The notes below the pieces were generated by a model, which worked only from the letters and a program-made list of their open reading frames with translations, ran no database searches and was not told where the DNA came from. DNA of 64,000 bases from the NCBI GenBank assembly GCA_038025085.1, contig CM076146.1, positions 46,267,336-46,331,335 of the forward strand, written 5' to 3'. A program made the translations under genes and the position numbers. Each line of letters starts with the position of its first letter. Position 1 is the first letter of the stretch. Source of the stretch: Tetragonia tetragonoides. Its lineage: Eukaryota > Streptophyta > Magnoliopsida > Caryophyllales > Aizoaceae. Shown here one piece after another: positions 20,456-33,469 of the stretch.

Positions 20456-23400
20456 ATGGACGTGCCAATTCCAAATGAAGGGACTGTAACAGTAGCCGAT
20501 CCGAGAGAAAGATTTCAGCAATTGTACTCAATCCTCAAGTCGGAGCTGCTTCACGATTCTGCTTTTGAACATGACGATGTCTCTCGTCAATGGGTCCAAC
20601 GGGTCAGTCTGAGTCAGTCCCCTCTCTCTAGTCTCTCTATCCTCACTGTCTAGAACAATAATTTAAGTTTTCGCTTTGATTGCTTCTTTCTTATTTTGTG
20701 CGTCTTTGGCTACAGATGCTGGATTATAATGTTCCTGGAGGTCAGACTTGAAAACCCAAACCTTTTGTAAATCAATCAATCATTGATATTCCGATTTGAA
20801 TCTTTTCTTATGGGTTGAATTTTCTGCAGGGAAGCTAAATAGGGGTCTCTCTGTTATTGAGAGCTACATGTTACTCAAAGAGGGAGATCAATTCTCAGAA
20901 AAGGACATCTTTCTGGCCGGTGTTCTTGGCTGGTGCATTCAATGGGTATCTTTCTTGTCTTCATTTCTTATCAAAAGTTTTGGGAGGATCCTAACTTTAT
21001 GTTCATAAATATAGATCAGGCTTTGTTACTTAGCTTTCTTTGTTTCTCCTTCAAGAGCCATGGAATTTTTGCTTCTACTATGGTTACTACTTACAATCTT
21101 TGTTTCTCCTTTCTCCTTTTTATTTCATTTCAATTATTAAACCCAGTTTGGCTTGTCATATACTGTAGATGACAACTGACAGGATAGTCATTTGATGTTT
21201 GCAGATGGTGGGATGCGCTCTTGTTTTAGATGATATTATGGATAATTCTCACACACGCCGTGGTCAACCTTGCTGGTTTCGATTGCCTAAGGTTTAGCTA
21301 TTTTAAGCATTTTGATTTTCTCTGTTCATAAACTTTATATTATAAGCTTATTCTGTGCTCTTTCAGGTTGGCGTGATTGCTGTCAATGATGGTATTCTAC
21401 TTTGGAATCATATTAACAGGATTATCAGGAAACACTTCAGAGACCAGCCTTATTACGCAGATCTGCTTGATTTATTCAGCGAGGTGCATGTCATTCTTTT
21501 GTTGACTTCATCTGTATATTCTACAAATGGCATGCGAAAGCCAGTAGGATACATTTTTTCTTTTCTATTTTTGCTTGAAAAAACTTTGGTTTCACAGGTA
21601 GAGTACCAAACAGCTTGTGGAGAAATGATGGATCTGATAACTACACTTGAGGGGGAGAAAGATTTATCAAAATATACACCAGCACTGTGAGTGAGAATCA
21701 CTCAAATGTACAAGAAGTTACTGCCAACATATAACTGATATTCTTCCTCTTTTGAGAAGTAAAAAATGATGGATTCTGTGAATTTGAATCACGCCACCCT
21801 ATGTGAGAAATGTAATAGAAACAAGGTGATGAAATGAAGTAGACAGTACCTATTGTGGCAAAGAGCTTCTTTTGTTTGGTTTGATTAACTAGCTAATCTG
21901 CTGCCGTTTTTTTGCTGGAAGGAAAGTGAAAAAAAACCCTTGAAAATGAAGCAATGTTATTGAATCTATAATGTGGGTTGGGATCAGGTGAAATGAGACA
22001 TGCAGAAATACGACAGGGCCCTAACTTCCTTTTGTTTTCCCCTGCAATTTTACGGAACACTACTTGTTATTTGTCAGGATTGTTGAATAATGTCATTGGA
22101 TTAGTCATTTCTCTCTTTGCTATTCAGCCAAGTTTATTTTCGATTTTCTTGACCTTTTCACGAACTAAAGTTCCTTCATTTGGTTTTTCATTGTTTTATT
22201 GATAAATGTTTTGCAACTGTGCAGTCATCAGCGCATCAGCCGCTACAAGACTGCCTATGGAACATTTTATCTTCCAGTAAGTAGGAATTCTTTTACCTCC
22301 ACATATAGCATCTCTATGCTGTGAACACTAGATCTAATAATTCCAGGAAAGAAAACCATGTCAGTAAAATTCATTTTTAAGACTTGGCAAGTACACTAAT
22401 GAACAAATTGATAAACTTGACGTAGCAAGTGTTACTTGCACTGACGGTACACTTGAAATTTCTTTAGTAGGTAAATGTGTGTGACTCATTTGAGGTACTA
22501 ACTAATAGGAAGATGAGGTACTTCTAAGTAATGGGAAGATGCATCTGTTGCCAGCCCAGATGAATGATTTTTTTAGTCTTTAACGTAATTTTGTTCATGA
22601 GTAGATCATTCTTGAAAATCAAATGCAGTTGTATCTGCTTGTTGTGTCTGTTAGAATAGTGTTTTCCCAGTCAGTACAGGATCCAATGTACTTGCTGTTA
22701 TTTTACAGATGTCTCGAAGGGACAATGACCTGCTGTGAACTAGTGTGCTGTATGGCAATTGATGTGCGCAGTAAATCTCCATGTATTGTTGCCAATTATA
22801 TCCTAGTTTTTTTTTTTTTTTGGTGCAAGTCAGAAATTGTATTATTGCTCACTGTAATGTGACAAAATTACAGTCCTTAGGCAATGCAGATCCAAGGCCA
22901 CCTACTAGGTAGGGTTCCTTTTTACTACATCCCTATACTACCTTACAAACCTTCAATCAGGTGCAACTCACTACAGGCAGTGGTTCACCATCTCTGTAAA
23001 CATAACAAATTACAAAAATTATTTCTGACTTACAACAAAATACAAAGACATAATAGCTAAAAATATTACAACTTCTTCTAGCCTTTCCAATCTTCCAGAA
23101 TCTGATTCATTCCTCATTCTGCCTTGCTTCAACAACCTGCTACTGGTTACCTGCTGGACCCTTCAGAAACCTGCTGCTTGATTCTCAGCCAATCCACAGC
23201 AACCTGCTGCTGATTCCTTTCTGATACAGCTTTTTTCCAGCCTTTCAGATCTGCTGTATACTTTTTCATTCCTCATTCTGTCTAGCTTCAGCACACCTGC
23301 CACTGATTCCCTGCTGAACCTGCCTGAAATCCTGCTGCTTTACGCCTTGCAGACTGCTAGATTCTTTGCTGAACACCTGATGTTCCTGAGTCTTGTTTTC

Positions 23401-26400
23401 TGTTAAGCTGCTATACTGCATAATTGCTGTTCTTCTGTGCTTCTTCCATTTCCTGACTCTCTGCTAGCAACTGAATCAGATTTCACAGCTGCCTTATCCA
23501 TCTTTTGTCCTTGCTATTTAGCTTCCTGTTGCTACTGCATTGTTGGATTCTGACTCTGGTTGTTAGCTGTATCTGCTGCGCATTTTTCAAATCATGCTCA
23601 TTTTGTCCAACTTTTTTTGGTGCAATGAACTCTGAAATGTGATTTCATTCTTATTCAGACTTTAATTAGTATTTGCAACAATGCTAAGATAGCTTATTAT
23701 TACATGTTCTCCTTGCATATCTTAGTACTAAACTATTCACATTGGCTTGCAGAAAAGATCTATAAGTTTAACTAAATGCTTTTCCTATGCAGGTTGCATG
23801 TGCTTTGCTCATGTTAGGTAAGAAGCTGGATGAGTATATTGATGTTACGAATATCCTTCTCGATATGGGTATCTACTTCCAAGTACAGGTATTCTTATGT
23901 TCATAAATGATAGAACAAACGTCCTATAATTTTTAGTTTTGTTTCTAATAATTCATTCATATTACTTGGCTTTGAACTAACCACTGCCAATAAAAGAGCT
24001 CCTCTCATCTACACCTAAATTAAATGAAAACAAAGGGAAAAATGAAAAGGAAGAAAGGAAGTCCATTTTTACCTTATTACTTACTTTTTCTTTTGGTTGT
24101 GGAGTGTTTGTTGTCTCATGTTATTTGCTGGGTGGTACTGAACTGCTGCTACTGATTTACCAACTTTTGATATCAAAGTTATGATAAAGGAGGACTTTCA
24201 TAATCTTGGCCTCCCTTCTCAATATCCCCATTTCCCCTTTGCGAATTATATTTGGAAGTCTAAGGTCCCCTTGAAGGTACGTGCTTTCTTTTGGATACCG
24301 GTGTTGGGGAAACTGAACACACATGAGCTGTTACAGCGGAGGGGGCCTGGTTGGGTTTTACTCCCGGACATGTGTGTGATGTGTCGCCGAGGGAGTGAGA
24401 GCTGTTTGCATTTATTTGTGATGTGTGACTTTGTCAGGTCCCTGTGGGACAAGCTGTTTAAGGGGGAGCACTTTGCTTGCCATGCAACAGTGGGTCAGTT
24501 TTTGCAGATGCGCTTTGGAAGTAGGGGGCGAGGGAAGGAGGGTAAGGTGCTATGGCGCCAGTGGCGGATCCAGAATTTTTTTTCACTAGGGGCACCTTGT
24601 TATTGACGAAAATCAAAATAAACTTAAAATCCATTGAAAATAGTACAGTCACTCACCCATAGGGTTATAATACCAAAGCTTAATTAGGCTATTTCAAAAT
24701 TTTGGGTTTTGTTTTTTCCTTCAGAAAATCACAGCAATTTAAGAATTTAACCAAAATCACATAGAAAAAAAAAAAAAGAAAAAGAAGAATTTATCCAAAT
24801 TACCAAACTCTATATTAGCCCATAGCCTTAATCTCCTTAAAAATTTGAATAAAGTAACTGAAATTTTAATTAGCTAGTAGCTACTATAAAATTGTGGATT
24901 TATAATTACACCCACACAAAAATTCGAGATTCAAAAGAAAAGTAAAAATAGACAACGAAAGGTCATATGCATCTTCTAATATTTTAGTGGATTCTCATCA
25001 AAATACTACAAAATGACGAATGGATCTTTAACTGTTAAGATCGCCACTTACTAAAGCACCTAAAAATGCAATGTCCAAACTATTAGATAATACTAGATGG
25101 AAATTGGAACCATAGCTCACCAGCACCTTCTCATCCTTTTTATCCTCTCAAACCCTCTATAATTCCCACTTTCTCTCTCATATAGCTAAGAGTTAAAAGA
25201 CCAGAAGTCCAGAAAACCAGCACTCGGCAGATTCTTTTTCTTCGTTCTCTCTCCTCTGTCATTAAGTCACGTGTAAGCGCTCTCACAATTCGAATTTTGC
25301 GGTGCCAGGGCCTTGGAGGCCTTGTGGGTTTGTTGATTCATGGGTGGGGGCACTTCATTGGCCTTTCTTATTATCACCCATTCAGCCCATATCTGAGTGG
25401 GGGGCCTTTCACCCCAGTCCATAAAGCTTCGATCCGCCCCTGTCTGGCGCTGCTTTAATATGGCCATCCTGTGGTGTGTCTGGTTAGAAAGGAACTCACG
25501 GATTTTTGAGGGTGTTAGCAGGCCTATTGATTTTGTTTGGGATCATGTAGTCTACTTGGCTTCTCTTTGGGCCAAGGTGGCTAGGGTTTTCAAGGGAGTT
25601 CCCCTCACAGATGTGCAACGTGTGTGGGCTGATTTGTAAACTGTTTCTATTTTCCTTATGGAGGACTCCTTGTCCTCTAGCTTTGTAATGTTCCAGTTTA
25701 TTCTTTAACAAAATTTTTATTATCAAAATAAATAACACACAACCACTGGTACTTGATTTGGGACTGCTGAGTTTGTTTCTTGGTGCTCAACTGCTCACTA
25801 TAGGCTCCTTAATGAACAACTTGGAATTATTGAGAAATGATATGAATCGAGCCAATTATGTCATGTTGCGGTTTTGCTACGATTCTTCTTCTTATTATTA
25901 TTGTGATGTACTTTTATGAAGATGATTTGATAATATTCTAAGGAGAGTATTAATTCCTTGTAATTAGGAAACAAGAAGATAGCTTTCTTGATCATTTGTA
26001 AAAGATTCTAGCAGGGTTTTAGTACCATATTAGGAATAGGGAAGGTTGGGGCCTATAAAAGGAGAGCCTATAGGCCAATGTTAGTGTGTTGAGAGCCACA
26101 ACGTGAGGGGTAGGTCTAAGACACAATTGGGGTGCTTAGTGCCATTGGTTGGGATTGGGAGTGCTTAAGCTTTGGGGAAAACACAAGGTTAACTTTTGTG
26201 TGTGAGGGGTGGGTGGGTTTAAGATGCAATTGGGGTGCTTGTCCCAATGGTTGGGGGTGCTTAAGCTTTGGGGGTTAATTTTTGTGCAGATGAATATATT
26301 GCTAATAGTTCAGATTAGTGATATGTTTTATCGTAGTTTTTCCTTTTCCGGTTTTCCTCGGTAAAGTTGGTGGTGTGCTTTGCTTCTTTCTTTTGATTGA

Positions 26401-27206
26401 TCTCGTCACCAAATTCCCTGACAAGAAATCTAGCTGGCTGCTTTTATCTTCATCATCTTCTTTCTACGTGTTATGGTACTATGGTAGTGAGTACACTAAT
26501 CTGTAAGCTGCCTCTTCATTTGCATTGACGCCAACGGGTCATAATTTATTGGCTGGCAGGATGATTATTTAGATTGCTTTGGGGATCCAGATAAGGTTGG
26601 CAAGGTGAGGACTAGGTGATGAATTCTCAAAGTCAGAAATAAGTTATCGCCCGAACTTCCATCTGTACTGCTCATGTGACGGATTCTTATTGTGTTGTAT
26701 TGTGTGCATCAGATTGGAACAGACATTGAAGACTTCAAATGTTCTTGGTTGGTTGTGAAAGCTTTGGAGCTTTGCAATAAGGAGCAGAAGAAAGTGTTAA
26801 ATGTAATAACCTGATTTCTTATTTGTTGTACTTGTACCTATGCGCTATTATTTTATGTGTAATTAGCAGGCTTCTCTGCTTACAGGATAACTATGGGAAA
26901 GCGGATCCAGCAAAAGTTGGCATAGTAAAATCCCTTTACCAAGACCTCAATCTTCAGGTAGAATGAAGTTACTGTTGAACATTTTTTTCTCCTAGAAGAG
27001 TGATGGTTAGCATGGATTAGGTATTCAGTCACCTATTCATTTCCCTGTGCTATGTTTTTCTTCTTTGGGGATTGTAGGCCGTCTATGCTGAATATGAGAT
27101 GGAGGTCTATGAAAAGCTAACAGCATGCATTGAAGCTTTTCCAAGCAAATCAGTACAAGCAGTTTTGAGGTCCTACTTAGACAAAATATACAAGAGACAG
27201 AAGTAG
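20456..27206 (+). CDS. FPS: Farnesyl-diphosphate-synthase-like prenyltransferase with a divergent active-site pocket
   Basis: Twelve exons join in frame to 354 aa: 20456-20602, 20716-20740, 20830-20945, 21205-21291, 21367-21483, 21598-21686, 22225-22276, 23793-23888, 26560-26604, 26713-26802, 26886-26957, 27078-27206. All introns are GT..AG. FPS condenses IPP with DMAPP and GPP to FPP for sterols and sesquiterpenes. Present: GGKLNRG (57-63), first Asp-rich motif DDIMD (105-109) with RRG (114-116), second motif DDYLD (244-248), [13 protein letters not shown] and C-terminal KIYKRQK. Unusual: canonical LQAYFLVLDD reads [10 protein letters not shown], so the two aromatic residues before DDxxD are Cys100-Ala101 and the IPP-contacting Gln is Val98. 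GQ of the TASGQMIDL motif is GE (Glu173), and KTAYYSF is KTAYGTF (Gly206). Length is preserved. A C15 product cannot be assumed; GGPP or longer products, another activity or loss of activity are possible. Confidence 0.9.
22809..23600 (-). repeat. Poly(T)-headed, CTG-rich repeat in FPS intron 7
   Basis: The block starts with a run of 15 T, which suggests a minus-strand retroposed sequence with a poly-A tail. From about 23080 to 23590 it contains many diverged copies of words such as cctgctgct, ttccctgctgaacctgc and cattcctcattctg. No protein domain was seen on either strand and no target duplication was found. Could be the 3' region of an unclassified retroelement. Confidence 0.45.
24178..25735 (+). 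mobile_element. LINE 3' fragment in FPS intron 8, split by a hAT element
   Basis: Plus-strand 24181-24558 encodes a zf-RVT region ([19 protein letters not shown], then [19 protein letters not shown]). Its reading continues at 25451-25639 ([21 protein letters not shown], then [23 protein letters not shown]). Removing 24559-25450 restores the LINE frame (...[12 protein letters not shown]...). A typical LINE tail ends at about 25735. Same family as the copies at 56.3, 58.3 and 59.5 kb. Confidence 0.82.
24559..25442. mobile_element. 884-bp non-autonomous hAT element nested in the LINE
   Basis: Terminal inverted repeats are cagtggcggatccag at the left and, reverse-complemented, caggggcggatcgaa at the right. 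It is flanked by an 8-bp duplication with one mismatch, tatggcgc (24551-24558) and tctggcgc (25443-25450). No transposase frame. The empty site is inferred from the paralogous LINE at 56.4 kb, which reads straight through (LLWRCASMAIL). Confidence 0.85.
25900..26288 (+). repeat. Tandem ~95-bp duplication, possible solo-LTR fragment
   Basis: Two direct copies, about 26105-26200 and 26201-26288, share gtgaggggt..ggt, caattggggtgctt and gtgcttaagctttggg. Just upstream, tataaaaggagagcc (26057) looks like an LTR or promoter TATA. It could be the remnant of a solo LTR in FPS intron 8; no clear TG..CA ends were fixed. Confidence 0.4.
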
Positions 27207-27835
27207 CGGATGCCAAAAGATGATCCTCTCAGGATACCACACACCACAGCGAGGGATGTTGACTTGGGTTCAGAATATCAATTTATCTGCCTAGGCTGCT
27301 AAATGGAAATCTTGGTGAACCTCATTAGTCCCATGACTAGCCTGCCAATGCCATGTATTTCTAGCAAACCATGTTAAATTCGCCTTAACATGTTGTACAA
27401 GGAGAAATTGCATTATTTTAGATACTTCTCCCAAGGGAGTGAACCAGTGAACATTTTGCAGTTCAAGTCAGTCATCAAACAAGCGCCCGAATTTCTTGAG
27501 GGTTTTTGCCAAGTGAGAAGCTCTACTATGAATGTTTTTTTCATCTCATGTTGGAAATAGAAAGCAGTATCTAGCGAGATCTTCTGGAAGTAGTCGATGT
27601 AATGTGTGGAACTTGCTTCTCACAATGATGTCCACCTAGAAGAATTGCATTGGTTTTGGTGGATCTAGAAAGCTTTTTTCTTTCCTTTCTTTTTTTCTAA
27701 TGGGAACAATTCAGGTGGACTTACCTACACTTTTAATGAGTCTTTGCCAACTAAAGTTACCCGACCTCCGGAGATTTTCTCATGAAAAAAATTCAACCAA
27801 GAGTCGAGATATAAATAATATACGATTTGTAATTT
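27207..27835 (+). other. FPS 3'UTR and downstream spacer
   Basis: Follows the FPS stop codon (TAG, 27204-27206). No conserved coding sequence is seen. The mRNA probably ends within the first few hundred bases; a poly-A signal was not assigned with certainty. Confidence 0.4.
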
Positions 27836-28337
27836 ATTTTTTTTGGAAAATGGCAAGTGTATTCCATTATCCAAGGGATGCCAAGGGACACCCCCATGGG
27901 AAAGTGTTACGATCAAGAGAAGGAGGCTACTGTCAGAGAGACAGTGCTCCTGTTACAGATTATAAAGCAAAAGAGAGCAAGCATAAAGCTAAATAGATCA
28001 GCAGTATAAAACTATCTCTACTCTATTCTGTACGCTTGTAGTATCGAATGAAGATAGTATTCTGCATATGTGCAACAATCCGATCAATAGTCCTAGTCCC
28101 TTTATCAAAAATCTTGCTGTTTCTGTCCCTTGAAGCTCTCCTCATTCTTACAGGGGGGTTCTTTCCTCTGATTCTGTGCTTAAGCCAATTCAGTTCACTC
28201 CTGAGAGACATGGCCTTTCTAAAGATACCTAACCAAGTGAAGACTTTCTGCCAGATTTGTTGTGCGAGAGAGCACTTGAAAAAAAAGATGGTTGCTGGTC
28301 TCAAGAGCACAGTAGCACAAATTGCATCTATTAAAAA

Positions 28338-28998
28338 TAGAGCTGGCAAACTTTGACCCGACCAGAGAACCCGACCCATACCGACCCGAAAAGTTTGGGT
28401 CTTGAACAAAGAATTCCAACTCGAAACCCGATACTTACCGAATCCGAAAAACCGACATTTATTGGGTCAAACCCGAACCCGCTCTGGGTCGACCCGTTGG
28501 GTTGAGGCTTTCAAAACAAGACATATCAGCATGAGAAAAGTGAATGACAAAAAGTTTAATCATATCAGAATTTCTTACATATCAATCAATTTTGACATAT
28601 GTAGTTTCAGATTTCTCTTTAATAAGGGTTTTTCTAATCCTTGTGGAATGATCTTAACTAATTGTTACATAGGTAGCGGTTTGATACTTCGTATGCATTA
28701 GTAAAAAGATAATAACTTGTAAAAACTTTACGAAATAGTTTTCAAGTAGATTAAAACTATATATATTATGTCTAATAACATTATAGTGTGCAACTTTTTT
28801 ATTTTAAAGTTGAAAATAGAATTAATTATGCAATTATAACCTAATTTAAAAATAAATGCACAACCCGTTGGGTTGACCCGAACTCGAAGGCTCTGGGTCA
28901 TGAATAAGCATTTCCCAACCCGAAATCGAAACGATTCAACCTGTAAATGACCCGATCGAAACTGACACGACCTGAACCCAACCTGTTTGCCACCTCTA
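28338..28998. mobile_element. 661-bp hAT-type MITE (TAGAGGTGGCAAA ends)
   Basis: Ends are tagagctggcaaac and, reverse-complemented, tagaggtggcaaac. The subterminal regions are rich in gacccg and cgggtc words. The 8-bp duplication is attaaaaa (28330-28337) versus attaaaag (28999-29006). No transposase. Inserted in LINE zf-RVT sequence. Confidence 0.85.
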
Positions 28999-29022
28999 AT
29001 TAAAAGTGTGCATATATATGCC

Positions 29023-29204
29023 TAGCGCTGTTCACCGGACCAGACTCGGACCGGACCACTCGTATCTAAAAGTAGACCGATTTTTGGACCGGATCGAAAC
29101 CCGATCTGACCGGTCTAAAAGTAGAACCGGTTTCAACCGGTCCAGTCTCAACCGGGTCGGTCCGGTCCAAAAATTCGGTCCGGACCGAAACATGAACAGC
29201 CCTA
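29023..29204. mobile_element. 182-bp hAT-type MITE (TAGGGCTGTTCA ends)
   Basis: Left end tagcgctgttcacc; right end, reverse-complemented, tagggctgttcatg. Interior rich in ggaccggt words, as in the element at 8109-8325. Flanking 8-mers tatatgcc and aatatacc match at 6 of 8 positions. It lies 24 bp from the preceding hAT element. Confidence 0.75.
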
Positions 29205-29653
29205 AATATACCTCTGGAGATAAGAAAATCAACATCTGCAAGCTTTCTAAACGAAGCCATCCATAGAGTAATCAATAATCATGTGCCGAGGAACAGACAT
29301 TAGCTCCCATATTGTTCTCAACCAATGACACTTCTGCCTTTTAGTTCTAAAACATTATAAGCATCTTTCAAATTGAATTTCCCAAGCATCAAATCATTTT
29401 TTGAACAAATCCTGAGCAACCGACAAGGAACCACACTGTTCAATGAAAAGATCACAGTGTGGAGTAATATTTTCCAAAGCCAAGCGCCCAAGCATCATTC
29501 CATTGTACAGCAACGTGCCAGATTGAATCAACTTTCAGGTGGTAATGAGGGACCCAACTCACAAACAAACTATTATGTAAAAACTACTCCGTCTGTTCTT
29601 TATCGTTCTTTTCATTTGACTTTTTAAAGTCTTCAAAACGATATTTTGACCAT

Positions 29654-29658
<5 letters not shown>

Positions 29659-29727
<69 letters not shown>
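29659..29727. repeat. (TA)n microsatellite
   Basis: About 34 uninterrupted TA units at the start of the first Helitron-like unit. Confidence 0.95.
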
Positions 29728-32052
<2,325 letters not shown>

Positions 32053-32587
32053 AAATAACTATAATTCGAGTAAGGATCCTCTAAAGTACTTCTCTCCAAT
32101 ATCCCCTTCAATAAACCAATATCATCTGCCACATCACTTGTCCACTCCAAAAGACATCCAACTCTAATTCTTTTTTCATTTTCTTTAATTTTTTGGTTCT
32201 TGTGAGTTACTACACCAAGTACTTTACCATTTTATTGAAGAGGATCTCATTTCCTATAATTCTACAACTATAAAACTCATAAAAATGTCATATTTTGATA
32301 GTATAATTTAAAATAAATCCAATAATAGTATTTTTACTTTGCAAAACTTTATATTTTCTCTTAACCTCAAAAAGTCAAATAAAAAGAAAAACTAGGAATA
32401 TAGTATTATTATGCGAGTCCCATTTAAAATGAAGCGTGTATATTTCATAATAATAATAATATTATTATTTTTTCTTTTTTTTCTTTTTGTGGCATACTTT
32501 TGTTCGATCAGGGTTCGCATTAGGAAAAGTTAGGAACTTGCCTAATATTTTTTTTTTTGAGTGGCGGAACTGTCCTAGCTTAAATAG
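32053..32587. other. Spacer between the Helitron array and the Mutator element
   Basis: AT-rich, no gene. Ends with cttaaatag (32579-32587), the left target-site copy of the Mutator element. Confidence 0.4.
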
Positions 32588-32772
32588 TGAATTGCTAAAT
32601 ACCGCCCCTTTTTACTAGCTACCGCCCCCCCCTTTCCAATTTTACCCTCACCCACCCCTCTTCCTCACTCACTCTCACTCACTCACTCTCACTCATCCTC
32701 TCTTCCTCACTCACTCATCCTCACCACCACACCATCACACCGGCAACCACCACCACCACCACCACCACGACC

Positions 32773-33268
32773 ATGTCAAGTGCTAGCGGCAGCGGCGGCA
32801 GAGGTTTCGACGGCGAGGGAGGCGGCGACCGACGGCGCAAGGGGGTAACTTTTCGAATTTTTTTTTTTTTTTGTTTGAATTGAATTTTTTTTGCCTTGAA
32901 TTGAATATTTTTTGCCTTGAATTGAATCGTGAAGTTATGAATTGAAGTTGTGTTTTTTTTTTTTTTTTTTTTTTGCGTCGGTCGTCTGCCGATCTCGACT
33001 CACCCAAGGGTGAGTCGCCTGAGACGGGCGACTGACCCAAGGGTGAGTCGTCTGTCGCAGACGACTCACCCTTGGGTGAGTCGAGACAGGCAGACGACTC
33101 ACCCTTGGGTCAGTCGCCCGTCTCAGGCGACTCACCCTTGGGTCAGTCGCCCGTCTCAGGCGACTCACCCTTGGGTGAGTCGAGATCGTCAGACGACTCA
33201 CCCTTGGGTGAGTCGTCTGAGACCAGACGACCGACACAAAAAAAAATTATTTATTATTATTATTATTA

Positions 33269-33310
<42 letters not shown>

Positions 33311-33353
33311 TATTATTATTATTATTTATTGTTATTATTATTATTATTATTTA

Positions 33354-33388
<35 letters not shown>

Positions 33389-33397
33389 TATTGTTTA

Positions 33398-33432
<35 letters not shown>

Positions 33433-33434
33433 TA

Positions 33435-33469
<35 letters not shown>

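Larger units (their letters stand above)
27836..29550 (-). mobile_element. Decayed LINE carrying two hAT insertions
   Basis: The T run at 27836-27843 is the poly-A of a minus-strand LINE. Minus-strand fragments give MASFRKLADVDFLISRG (about 29260-29215), then CNLCYCALETSNHLFFQ (about 28325-28275), then SLAQQIWQKVFTWLGIF (about 28265-28215), all zf-RVT. The two hAT elements separate these pieces. The 5' limit is approximate. Confidence 0.7.

Noticed and set aside
21205..21219. Idea that a mis-chosen splice site causes the odd FPS residues before DDIMD
   Set aside because: The acceptor tttgcag at 21204 is the only good one nearby, the length matches canonical FPS exactly, and no alternative upstream codons encode LQAYF.
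32990..33236. Regularly spaced palindromes as a possible CRISPR-like array
   Set aside because: Plant nuclear DNA, spacers are similar to each other, and an inverted counterpart sits in the other MULE arm; these are transposon subterminal repeats.
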